64,000 nt of DNA. It comes from Macrotis lagotis (taxonomy: Eukaryota > Chordata > Mammalia > Peramelemorphia > Peramelidae). Of the stretch, positions 54,401-64,000 are shown piece after piece (within the stretch, counting starts at the first letter, position 1; every line of letters begins with the position of its first letter). Made by a program: the position numbers and the translations under genes. The notes under the pieces were generated by a model, which saw only the letters and a program-made list of their open reading frames with translations, did not search any database and was not told the DNA's origin. The stretch is from contig NC_133658.1 in the NCBI RefSeq assembly GCF_037893015.1, forward strand, positions 425,535,890 to 425,599,889. Direction: 5' to 3'.

Positions 54401-55870
54401 TTTTGTTGTTGCTATCGCTTTATGAAGTCTGGTATTTGTAATTCCTCTCTGTTGCCTTATTTGGGAGAACATTGTGTCCAAAACCCAAGTTGAAAATCGG
54501 GTGAGACATTTTCAAGGAGAGAGAGAAGAATGACTAGAAAGGATTTACTTCAGACAATAGCTTCCCTAACAAGGGAAGTAAGGGAACTTATTTTTGGCCA
54601 AAGATCAGAGATCCATATCTTGAGGTGTACAGAATATACCCTACACTGATGACCTCTGTACAAGCTAGAAGATACTGGAGTTGGAAGTGGTTTGAAAATG
54701 TTTTAGAATACATAGATTGTAATTGAATTGTTCATGTTTTTACTAAAAATGATCATAAACCTTTTAAAAATTGATGTGTAGTGATATCTTGACAGTATGC
54801 CTCTTTCTGACCACTGGATGGCACCATTAGATCAAGAATGAAAGGTCTTCTGCTCAGGTTTATTATGTAGGATCTTAGAATTTAGACTAGAACAGGATCT
54901 TAGAAACTGACCATCTAATAGAGAAGTTCTTAATCTGAATCTGGTTTTTGTGGTATTTAGATAACTAGATTTTTAATATAATTAGTGTTCTTTGTAATTC
55001 TATATATTTTATTTTATGTTTAAAATTTAAAAATGTTTAACAAACATTATTCTTAGGAGGTCCATAAGGCATCATCTGACCTCCAATGGGTTCCATGTCA
55101 CAAAAAATGTTAAAAACCCCTGATTTTCATTTGTAATGTAACTTCATTTATAGAGGAAGAGATTAGGGAGAGGGAGTGATTTTACTGTAGTTCACTTGCC
55201 TTCTAGGCAAATTAGTTAGTTCACCATTCTAAGTTTTTTTATCATATTTTTTCCTCTTGAAAAATGCTTTCTCTCATCATCAGATACTCAAATGGATCTT
55301 TATTCTCATTAATTTCTGAATTCCTTTCAGTGATATAGATTGATACCTGGTTTTTCTTCCCAGTACTTTGCATCTCTTTTCTACATGTTCCCGTAAGTTT
55401 TTGTTTCAGGTGGTTGTTTGGAACCTATTTTGTTTTGTTTTGTTTTTCTCTGAAATTGGGAGAGTACTCATTTATCTTACCACATAATATCAATTTTTTC
55501 CATGTTGACAACTTTGATTCGTGTTCTTTGAAATTCTTCATTGCTTATATATTATATCCTATTTATACCCACCATAAGCCTCTCCTTTGCCATCTGTGTT
55601 TTAATTCTTGGAGATTTTCATATTTTCCATATCTTCTCCATAGCAGCACTGTTAGAACTTTTGCTTATCGAGGTCATTAAAATAGCTTTAAATTTCCAGA
55701 AGGCAATTTGAATTAGCCCTTTTCTCCTATTCAACTCAGGACCAACTTAACGATCTGTATTGTCTATCCTAATTATTTATCCTGATTTTCAGTGTGTTTA
55801 TGTTTTTCATTTAAATACATATCATAACCTGTGCAATAGACATTCTTCATCTACTTGGTCTTTCTTGTGT
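54401..55870. other. WDR25: Intronic, mostly unrecognised
   Basis: A block at 54920-55130 has agaagttcttaatctgaatc at one end and aaatgttaaaaacccctg at the other, which suggests another URR1-like hAT relic. The rest shows nothing. Confidence 0.45.
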
Positions 55871-55879
55871 GGTTGCTTG

Positions 55880-56520
55880 GGACAAACTTTTTTGAATGAT
55901 TACTGAGTCTCTGCAATGTTTCTGGGCTCAATACAACCAGCCCAATCTCTTCAGCAGACATGACTATCTCGAAGGTCTGCCTTATCATTCATGGAGAAAT
56001 CATTTTTTATTTAAACTGAGTTTTGGATCTTCTGCATCATGTGCTGAACACCATAGTGATGAGCATGCATTTTCCTGTTTTGTTCTTTGCTTGTTGTTAT
56101 GATCATAGAATTGTTGAAAAGAATTATTTTTGCTGTGTCTTTCAAGACCTTTTGAATGATTTTGATGTATGCTTTGGAGATACATTTAAGGAAGTACTTT
56201 GATCTACTGAATTTAATACTTTTTAATAGTTGACAGTCAATAAGCATGATGGGATTTTATATTTTCTACATCTTTCAGTCATTTGGAAGATGATAAAGAT
56301 ATAGATCATTGTTGAATGATTTTTCACAATTCTGCTTATTCCTTATTAACTCATTGAGGATGTCTTTTATTCGTGTGTAGATGATATGCATAAAAATTTT
56401 GTGTAGTTGGTGCCATAGGTATATGGGTGGTTGTAGATGTTTACTTGCCTAATGAAATATGAATTTTTTTCATGTCTTTGGTGTCTTCTCTTCCTTTAGA
56501 TAGGTTGCATAGTAGTACAC
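55880..56520 (-). repeat. RTE-clade LINE fragment (RT domain)
   Basis: The minus strand reads SRSKYFLKCISKAYIKIIQK and VLKDTAKIILFNNS, resembling the RTE/BovB polymerase region that precedes the RQGD motif. Flanking text is AT-rich and decayed. The RTE tail on nearby SINEs fits activity of this clade. Confidence 0.55.
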
Positions 56521-56639
56521 TCACCCTCAGTGCACTTATAACTATATGTCTAGATTGTCTCCCTTTTATATCAACTTGATCCAATTCAGCTGCTTTTCCT
56601 ATTTTTATTCTCATTACTGCCATTTCTATTGTTCATTAA

Positions 56640-56860
56640 TCATGTTTGTCTTGTTTGTCATGTTTGACTCTTGGGATTTTCTTCACAAAGATACTAGAGT
56701 GACTTGCAATTTCCTTTTCCAGCTCGTTTTACAGATGAGACAAACTGAGGCAAATAAGGTTAAGTAACTTGCCCAGAGTCACACAGCTACTAATTGACTT
56801 AAGGAAGAAGAATCTTCCTGCCTCTAGGTCCTTAGGCCACCTAACTGTCCCCCAGTGTCA
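56640..56860 (-). repeat. CORE-SINE with RTE-type tail
   Basis: Complement: gtcatgtttgactcttggga (RTE-like tail), ttttacagatgagacaaact, aagtaacttgcccagagtca, and ggccacctaactgtcccc. Confidence 0.7.
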
Positions 56861-56959
56861 TTTCTACCTTCTCAATAAATACAATTGGGATTTTGATGTT
56901 ATGGTTTAAGAATGTTTATAAATCCTTTACCCCATTTTATTTATGAAAATTCAAACATG

Positions 56960-57112
56960 GGGTGGCTAGGTGGCACAGTGGATAGAGCACCAGTCCTGGT
57001 GTCAGGAGTACCTGAGTTCAAATCCGACCTCAGACACTTAATTACCTAGTTGTGTGGCCTTGGGCAAGCCACTTAACCCCATTGCCTTGCAAAAAAAACC
57101 TTGAAAAAAAAT
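56960..57112 (+). repeat. WSINE1 SINE, forward
   Basis: Well-preserved forward copy: gggtggctaggtggcacagt, gtggatagagcaccagtcct, B box gagttcaaatccg, attacctagttgtgtggcct and A-rich tail; aaacatg on both sides. Confidence 0.93.
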
Positions 57113-57114
57113 AA

Positions 57115-57790
57115 AACATGCATGCTGGTCTCCTTGTTTCCTCAAAAATGAAACATTAGACTAAATAAATTTCAATTTACTTCCATACTTCAGTGATGCC
57201 TTATTTCTGTGACCTCAGTTTACAGTCTCTATGACTAACTTGGAGATTAGTATCTGATCAAACCTTGGTCTGTTGCCAACTTGTCCTCAAGGCCTTTCTA
57301 GCTTGCTCTTCACTGGCCATAGCTTTAATGCAGGGTCATTTCCATACCACTATTGTAAACATATGTGTTTGGCATATTTTAATAAACTGAATAATCTTTG
57401 ACCTTCAATTTTATGGTGTTTATCCATTTTCTATTTATAATTCACTAGTGTATGTGCTATTTCCCATAAAGGCTAATCTTGACAGCATCATATTTATTTT
57501 TCTATCCCCCAATATGACCTAGCATTTTACCTTGTACCTAGATGATACTTAAATGGCTCATAAAACCGGCCAGATAAAAAGCAACAAAACAGAATTTTTG
57601 CTCTAAAGGGTCAGTGTTGAGGTAAAAGAACTACTTTTCACTGTATGTTATATAAGTGTTCCTTAATAATTAAATTACCTCTTTAAACTAAATTAAAATT
57701 TTGAATTATCAACTTAAGCACCAAAAAAGAGATTGGTTTCCATATAGGCAGTAGAATACAAAAGGAGGATTCTATATGAAGCTGTACCAC
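57115..57790. other. WDR25: Intronic, no clear feature
   Basis: Possible L2 3' traces near 57480-57560 (ttaccttgtacctagatgat); otherwise nothing recognised. Confidence 0.45.
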
Positions 57791-57796
57791 TTGCTT

Positions 57797-57946
57797 TTTT
57801 TTTTTTTGCAAGGCAAATGGGGTTAAGTGGCTTGCCAAAGGCCACACAACTAGGTAATTATTTAGTATCTGAGGCTGGATTTGAACTCCAGTACTCCTGA
57901 CTTCAGGGTTGGTGCTCTATCTACTGCGCCACCTAGCTGTTCCTAC
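57797..57946 (-). repeat. WSINE1 SINE
   Basis: Complement copy from T run to gccacctagctgttcc; acttgctttt on both sides. Confidence 0.9.
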
Positions 57947-58365
57947 CTACTACTTGCTTTTAAAAAAGGAAGTTCATAATAAAATCCACATGCAGCTTTC
58001 AAAAGTATTCTGCTTGGGTTTGCTTCTGAACTTTAGGCTCTTCTGTTCATTTAAAAATTTTTCCAATCATTCTCAGTGTATGTCTGTCTTTCTGTCTGTC
58101 TCTTTCCCTCTCCCCCCACCCCCCACCCGCCACTGTCATCATTATTACTGACTTGGGAGGGGAGGAACTCTTATGTCAAATAAACCTACTTGTACAGTGA
58201 CCATAAAAAAAAAAGTATGTTTCCCTCTGAACCTCAAGACCATCACCTTTTTCTCAGGGGGTAGTTAGTGTGCTTTGACTTAAGTCTTCAGTTGCTATGG
58301 TTGGTTGTTTTTTGGGTCAGAAATCCGAAGTCTTTCAGAGGTCTTTTTCTGTAAAGTGTATTGTC

Positions 58366-58367
<2 letters not shown>

Positions 58368-58405
<38 letters not shown>
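58368..58405. repeat. (TA)n microsatellite
   Basis: About 19 uninterrupted TA units. Confidence 0.93.
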
Positions 58406-58408
<3 letters not shown>

Positions 58409-58924
58409 CTCCTAGTTCTTCATTTCTTATGGACTTTAATCAGAATTCTCTGAAATCTCTTTCATCATTTCTTATCCCATGATGATATTCCATTTCATTC
58501 ACATTTTGGGGGAACTTCTAAAAATCAGAATTCTGTCCTAATGTCTGATCCCCTGGGGCTTTCTTGTGGTTTGTTTGCCTTTGAACATAGCACTTTGAAC
58601 TTGACCCATGTCCCTGGCCTGCTTCTGGTCACACTAGGAGGTTACCATCTTGTTTGCCTAAAGCACTGTCTCCTGGCAGATATAGTTCTATTGCATGTGG
58701 TCTTCCAGCTGACATTTTCTGCAGTTATGGGGTGGAAGAAACCACTTATTGTAACTTCTCATTGGCCTTTTTGACTATTATTTGTCAGGTATGAATATCA
58801 GGTTTTTGCTAGGGTAGGAATATAAGCTGGCTCTGTTCAACTAGCCATTTTGACTGTGTCCTAGTAATATGTGACATTATTAACTTTTTCAAATTCCCTT
58901 CCAAATATTAAAAAAATTTGCTTG

Positions 58925-59150
58925 ATGGCAATGTGGTATTTTGGGAAGAACACTAATTTTTGGATTCAGGAGGCCTGAGTTTGAATTCTGTTTCATATAC
59001 TTCTTAGCTCTGTGACCTTGGGCAAGTTACTTAACTCAGTCTCAGTTTTCTCACATTTAAATGGGGATGAAAATCCCTACGCTGCCAGCCTCACTGGGTT
59101 TTTTGTGAAGATAATACTTCTTAAACCTTAAAATGATGTAAAAATGTGAA
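58925..59150 (+). repeat. MIR SINE
   Basis: Forward MIR: ggcctgagtttgaattctgt, gctctgtgaccttgggcaag, ttacttaactcagtctcagt, cctcactgggttttttgtga. Confidence 0.8.
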
Positions 59151-59159
59151 CTATTTTAT

Positions 59160-59915
59160 TCCCCTCTAGGTTTCAGTTTTTTGACCTGTCAAATAAGGAG
59201 GACCCACACCGTAAGCACAAAATTCTAAGAGATAGCAAAGTGAGAGAAGAACAATAGTAATGGGGAAAACAGAAGAGAAATCTATACTTTGATAGGACAT
59301 AGAAGGAAATTAGGTGGTCATGGTTTGCATTAAAAACTGTTCTAAAGATTAAGAAAAACCAGGACAGCATGCTTCTCTCCTTCCCCATTCCTACGCCTAT
59401 TATGTTCTTCTAATCTGAATATTTTTCTTGGTGTGTATATTCATAATTATGTAAACGTGCAAGGGTGGTGATTGTGGGGGAGTTTCAAATGGGCGGAAGA
59501 CAGCCTGCCTGCGGAGCACATGATGGCAACTACTGAGACAGAATCAGATCTTTGTGGGCACAAAATTTCTTGATGCTCCCTTTACCCATGTGAAGACAGC
59601 AGTGGATTTAAGGCTAAATTTTTCAGAATTTATGTGTGTGTGGTGGGCAAATTTTAAAAATGTTTATTTTATATAGAAATCTCACGTAATAGAAATAGGA
59701 ACTTGAATTGCAACATATCAAATGGATCAATATTCTGTGCTTATTATGGGAGGCATTTACAATTTCTGTATGAAAGGTCACTGCTTTTTTATTGGGAAAA
59801 TGAGGGCATAGTCTTACCCTGAACTATAGACATATATTTCTTGTAGATGAATATTTTATAGTCTCAATTTGAAAAGAAGTTCATCATTTGTTGCAGGGAT
59901 ATGTGAGATCTGCTT
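59160..59915. other. WDR25: Intronic, no recognised feature
   Basis: No repeat, coding or RNA signal recognised. Confidence 0.55.
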
Positions 59916-59933
59916 GGTTATCACTGACTTTTT

Positions 59934-60088
59934 TTTTTTTTTTTAGGTTTTTGCAAGGCAAATGGGGTTAAGTGGCTTGCCCAAGGCTACACAGCTAGGT
60001 AATTATTAAGTGTCTGAAATCGGATTTGAACTCAGGTACTCCTGACTCCAGGACCAGTGCTGTATCCACTGTGCCACTTAGCCACCCC
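59934..60088 (-). repeat. WSINE1 SINE with 14-bp TSD
   Basis: Complement copy; perfect flanks atcactgacttttt at 59920-59933 and 60089-60102. Confidence 0.93.
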
Positions 60089-60115
60089 ATCACTGACTTT
60101 TTATTTCCTACTTCT

Positions 60116-60284
60116 TTTTTTTTTTAGTTTTTTTTTTTGTTTTTTTTTTGCTAGGCAATGGGGTTAAGTGGCTTGCCCAAGGCCACACAGGTAGGTAATT
60201 ATTAAGTATCTGAGGCCAGATTTGAACTTAGGTACTCCTGACTCCATGGCTGGTGCTCTATCCATTACACCACCTAGCCGCCCC
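60116..60284 (-). repeat. WSINE1 SINE, adjacent insertion with TSD
   Basis: Complement copy only 28 bp from the previous one; flanks tatttcctacttct (60102-60115) and tatttcccacttct (60285-60298). Confidence 0.92.
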
Positions 60285-60299
60285 TATTTCCCACTTCTA

Positions 60300-61010
60300 A
60301 GAGAGACTATAGATGAAGTCAGGCTAATATTGTTTAGTCTTTGTTTAAATGGTTCTGGCTAGATGAGATTACCTCTTTCTTGAACTCTTGAGATCTTGCT
60401 GTAGACTCTTAGTGAGCTTAGTTGGGGTTTCAAACTAAGTTTGGAAACCAGGGTGCTTTATGATAAGAAGAAAAAGTTCATGTCATGATTCATGTACTAA
60501 CTATTATGCATCACCAGTTTGCTAGCTTCTGTTATATGGAATCTATATTAGAATTGCTCTGCTTAGATCTGCCAATAAATTAGTAGACAAAGCTGTATTA
60601 AGCATTGACTAGCCACAAATTGTGCTAGGATCTGGGATATACAAAGCAAAACCATAATCATTACCTCAAGGAGCTTACTTTCTAACTGATGCTACTCCTG
60701 GAGGTAGAATGAGGGCCAGTTGGTGAAGTTCTAGAGTAGTAGATTTCAACTTGATGCAAAGAACAACTTCTCAACAATTTGAGCTGTCCAAAAGGTGATA
60801 TTGGGTTTCCTTGGAAGTAATGAGTTCCCACTTAGTGGAGACTTTTAAGTAGATCATTTGTCACAAATGTAACAGAGAAGATAATTGTTTTTCTAGATTG
60901 GACTGGATGGATTCTTCAGGTCATTTCTAAATATATGATTTTATGATTTCGATTATGATTGAGACATGTTGGCCCTCTTATTAGCCTCAGTTTCTTCTTC
61001 CAGTATGGTA
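60300..61010. other. WDR25: Intronic, mostly unrecognised
   Basis: Contains an old LINE-tail phrase at 60600-60690 (gctaggatctgggatataca, acctcaaggagcttactttc); otherwise nothing recognised. Confidence 0.5.
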
Positions 61011-61011
61011 A

Positions 61012-61012
<1 letters not shown>

Positions 61013-61072
<60 letters not shown>
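61013..61072. repeat. (TA)n microsatellite, 60 bp
   Basis: About 29 uninterrupted TA units, the longest TA run in the window. Confidence 0.95.
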
Positions 61073-61076
<4 letters not shown>

Positions 61077-61504
61077 GTATATATACACACTCCCCTCTAT
61101 ATAGTGTAATTATGGATAATGCACCTTATAAATCTTAAAATTCTATAGAAATATATTTTAATGTTATTCTACTTTTTCATTTTATGAAAAACTAAAAAGT
61201 TTGGCTGCTAAATTTTGAAGCTGACTTCTAGACTTCTCTTATATAGCCTTCCATTAAAAACAGTTAAGCAAAACTTTAATATAGTAGCTGTGAATGAAAG
61301 TATATGGTACTTAATAAGTTTTATAATTTCCTGGCTATTTATAGAATGTATGTGTATTTTAACTTTACTGATTTGGTATCAGCATTGTCAATTATGTTAT
61401 TGTAGTTATACTATATATGTTCTTTTGGTTCTGCTTTCTTTACTTTGTGTTATTATACAAAACTTCCCATGTTTCTCTGAATTAAAAAAGTAATTAAAAA
61501 AAAA

Positions 61505-61628
61505 AAGAAATTGGGGTTGAGCGACTTTCCTAGAGTCACATAACTAATATGTTTGAGGCCCAATTTGAAGTTAGATCCTCTTGACTCCAGGACCAATACT
61601 CTAATCATTGTACCACCAAGCTATCCCA
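61505..61628 (-). repeat. Old CORE-SINE
   Basis: Complement copy: aattggggttgagcgacttt to ttgtaccaccaagctatccc. Confidence 0.65.
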
Positions 61629-62012
61629 TTTAAGATTTTTTAAAAAATTTAAATTTTATGTTATTTTCAGATCTATATTATCTTTCCACTTTCCTTCTTC
61701 CCCGAGAAAGCAGGAAAAACAAAACCCCTACACATGTTACAAGCATATATAATGAAGCTAAACACATTCCTGCATTGACCATATCTTAAAAATCAGTCTC
61801 ACTTGACACTTTGATTCTACCTCCTCTCAGTCTAGAGGTGGGTAACTAAGTTCTTCAAAATTACAGTTGATCATTGTATTGAACAGAGTTGATAAGTGCT
61901 TTCAAAGTTTATAATACTGTTGCTTTTTTTTTTTATAAATTGTTCTCCTTGTTCTGCTCACTTTACTGTAAACCAGTTCATACAAATCTTCTCATGATTC
62001 TTTGACCCTCTT

Positions 62013-62149
62013 CTTTTTTTTGGATTTCTTTTGCACAGCAGTGGGGTAAAGTGATTTGCACAAGGTCTCATAGCTAAGCAAGTATCAAATGTCTGAGGGC
62101 AAATTTGAACTCGGGTCCTCCTGACTCTGCTGCACCACCTAACTGACCC
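62013..62149 (-). repeat. CORE-SINE inserted in L1
   Basis: Complement copy: gcacagcagtggggtaaagt to gctgcaccacctaactgacc; flanks tctttgaccctctt and tctttgatgctctt. Confidence 0.85.
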
Positions 62150-62427
62150 ATCTTTGATGCTCTTACGTAGTATACCATCAAATTCATATACCATAACTTG
62201 CTCAGCCAATCCCTAGTTGGTGGGTACCCCCTTAGTTTCTAATTCTTTTCCACCATGAAAGGAGCTACTATAGATATAATTATACATAAAAATGGTTCTC
62301 TGAATAATTTACTTTTGTGGTTCCTTATTGCACATTATACTACAGTGATGTTTCTATTCCTCAGTTATTGAGCACATACACAACTTGTTTCCAGATTTTT
62401 GCCATAATAGGTAGTGCTATTATGAAT

Positions 62428-62465
<38 letters not shown>
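62428..62465. repeat. (GT)n microsatellite
   Basis: About 19 GT units within the L1 3' fragment. Confidence 0.93.
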
Positions 62466-62466
<1 letters not shown>

Positions 62467-62610
62467 CCTTTGTCCCTGTAATTTATCTTTTGGGGGTATA
62501 AATCCAGTACTGGAATAGAGCAAAGGTCATGAATAATTTAGTAAGTTTTCTTGTTTAATTATAGATTATTTTTTGTAATGATAGGATCAATTCATAGCTC
62601 CATTAGTAAT

Positions 62611-63175
62611 TTTTTTAAAAGCTAGAGATTTATTGTTATTTTGTGATTAATAAATTGTCAAATTGGCTATGACACTTTCCCACAACTAAATGCCATCATT
62701 CACTAGTACAGAAGTTGATACTTAACCATATTGAGGAACAAGGCAAAAAGAGCAGACATGTGACTATCATTGCTATCTCAACTCACACTCTTTGTGCCTA
62801 TATATTGCACATTATTCCCACATAGGAAAAGTGTCTGAACAGATTAATGGGGCAGTATGGCCTCCACAACCTTTTCTGTAGCAAGCAGTTACAGAAATAA
62901 TAGAATTGAATTTCCCTTGATTTTATTGGTCTGCACCCATGTTACTTCAACATATTTCAGTCTTTTAAAACTATACACAAGGGAAAAAAAACTGACCTAA
63001 GAGATACTGAACTCATCAGTCAAATATATGACTAACTTCTAGGTCATCTTTGAATTGGTCCTAAAGGAATGTACCACTCTTAACAGTTTGAGAATTAGGC
63101 AAATAGGAGTTCTCTGGAAGAAAGGCTGTATAAAGAAAAGACAAATGTTCTTACTCTATATTAGTAATATGTCTG
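62611..63175. other. WDR25: Intronic, no recognised feature
   Basis: Nothing recognised between the two L1 fragments. Confidence 0.5.
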
Positions 63176-63179
63176 TTTT

Positions 63180-63780
63180 TGAGTTTTAATTAATATTTAA
63201 TATTATTAAATATTCTGTTTTTATTTTTTTATCTTTTGCTTTGACCAGTTTGTCTTTTGAAGAATGTCTCATAACCTTATAGATTTGTGCTAATTCTTTT
63301 TTTTCTTTGTTTTTTAGGGTTTTTTTTTTTGGAAGGCAAATGGGGTTAAGTGGCTTGCCCAAGGCCACACAACTAGGTAATTATTAAGTGTCTGAGATCG
63401 GATTTGAACCAAGGTACTCCTGACTCCAGGGCCAGTGCTTTATCCACTGCGCCACCTAGCCTCCCCGATTTGTGCTAATTCTTGTTTAATTTGGATATTA
63501 GACATTTGTCAGATATTTGATGTCAAGTTTTTTCTAAATTTATATTTTTTCTTATGCTTTGATTTTGTTTGTGGAACAACCTTCTTAATTTTGTTATACC
63601 CTTTTAATCTCCTCTATCCTGTCTTAGTGAGTTCTCCCATCCAAAGTGGTAAAAAATATTATTTTTCATTCTCCTTTAATTTTTTTATTGGTTGATTCTT
63701 TTTAACTTCACTCTGTTAGGAATTTATTGAGATGTATGGGGTAAGATACAAGTCTAAACATATTTTTTGCTAAACTACTT
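63180..63780 (-). repeat. L1 ORF2-end/3' fragment, SINE-split
   Basis: The text accagtttgtcttttgaaga before the SINE and ttggatattagacatttgtc, agtctaaacatattttttgc after it parallels the complement of human L1 (ttctggatattagtcctttgtc). Confidence 0.65.
63299..63466 (-). repeat. WSINE1 SINE nested in L1, 17-bp TSD
   Basis: Complement copy; perfect flanks gatttgtgctaattctt at 63282-63298 and 63467-63483. Confidence 0.95.
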
Positions 63781-63865
63781 TCTAATTTTACCAGCTGTTC
63801 TTTTCTTTCTTTTTCTTTTCTTTTTTTTCTTTAAATTTTTTTCTTTTTTCTTTTTTTTATTTTCT

Positions 63866-64000
63866 AAAATTTTTTTATTCTCATTTTGTACAAATTTTTT
63901 TTACATTAATAAAATATACTTGTTTACAAGTAAACAAAACACCCCTCCCTCCATGAATATAGATAGACTTGCTTGGGCGAAAAAATAAAGGGGAGAGAAA
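63866..64000 (-). mobile_element. HAL1/L1 3' terminus, continues past window
   Basis: Complement of the same 3' end as 7828-7948: attctcattttgtacaaatt, acattaataaaatatacttg, gcaaacccc-free variant then gacttgcttgggcgaaaaaa taaaggggagaga. A T-rich block at 63795-63865 is its A tail. The body of the element lies beyond the right edge. Confidence 0.85.

Larger units (their letters stand above)
61630..62610 (-). repeat. L1 3' UTR fragment, SINE-split
   Basis: ttctccttgttctgctcact before and gctcagccaatccctagttg, ctaattcttttccaccatga after the SINE at 62013-62149: complement of L1 3' sequence as at 47380-48360. A (GT)n run lies at 62428-62465. Confidence 0.6.
41541..64000 (+). other. WDR25: WDR25 intron 2 (partial)
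   Basis: At least 22.4 kb of intron follow the coding exon. I looked for the next exon (human continuing VWNAVDSGHCLQ and later WD repeats) and saw none. Large introns are typical of this gene in human. Confidence 0.7.

Noticed and set aside
56960-57112. tRNA gene suggested by A/B-box-like sequence
   Set aside because: The boxes are those of a tRNA-derived SINE head; no cloverleaf-forming acceptor stem is visible.
58541-58774. 77-codon plus-strand frame considered as the next WDR25 exon
   Set aside because: It lacks any WD-repeat phrase and does not resemble the human continuation after TFK.

Overview
This window is non-coding-rich vertebrate nuclear DNA from a marsupial. It is packed with a tRNA-derived CORE-SINE of the marsupial WSINE1/MAR1 type (about 30 copies, many with intact target-site duplications). 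It also holds marsupial L1 and half-L1 (HAL1) elements, RTE-tailed SINEs, and old mammalian MIR, L2/CR1 and hAT relics. The species cannot be fixed from sequence alone.

Two host genes are present in a divergent, head-to-head arrangement. On the minus strand, from about 24.25 kb down to position 1, lies the 5' part of WARS1 (cytoplasmic tryptophanyl-tRNA synthetase): a predicted non-coding first exon (ending 24145), the ATG exon (10573-10762; coding 10573-10677) and the next coding exon (1633-1846), which together give the N-terminal WHEP-domain extension. The catalytic exons lie beyond the left edge. On the plus strand, from about 24.3 kb rightwards, lies the 5' part of WDR25: a predicted non-coding first exon (ending 24521) and the large first coding exon (40651-41540; CDS 40698-41540, 281 codons). 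I see no further WDR25 exon in the last 22 kb, so the WD40 propeller exons probably lie beyond the right edge. Between the genes is a CpG island (about 23.8-24.56 kb) with ETS, CCAAT and GC-box motifs, which fits one bidirectional TATA-less promoter. The same WARS1/WDR25 order is known in human (chromosome 14q32).

Everything else is intron and transposon. Left part (WARS1 introns): a 3-kb HAL1/L1 element with ORF1 (about 4.97-7.95 kb), MIR and L2 fragments, SINE clusters at 13.4-15.5 and 22.4-23.6 kb, a 39-base G run at 11.5 kb and an 88-bp CA repeat at 12.7 kb. Right part (WDR25 introns): long L2/CR1-clade LINE remnants (30.6-33.8 and 41.6-45.8 kb), a 103-bp hAT MITE with 8-bp duplication (35.8 kb), a solo retroviral LTR with 4-bp duplication (39.5-40.1 kb), a second likely LTR (44.3-44.8 kb), a minus-strand L1 (50.3 to about 54 kb) carrying two nested SINEs, an RTE fragment (56 kb), and L1 3' fragments at the right end.

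The biologically most notable point is that the WARS1 exon has valine where human has Met48, the start codon of the angiostatic mini-TrpRS, and contains no methionine codon at all. I found no sign of an undescribed gene system; most small open reading frames here are chance or repeat-derived.
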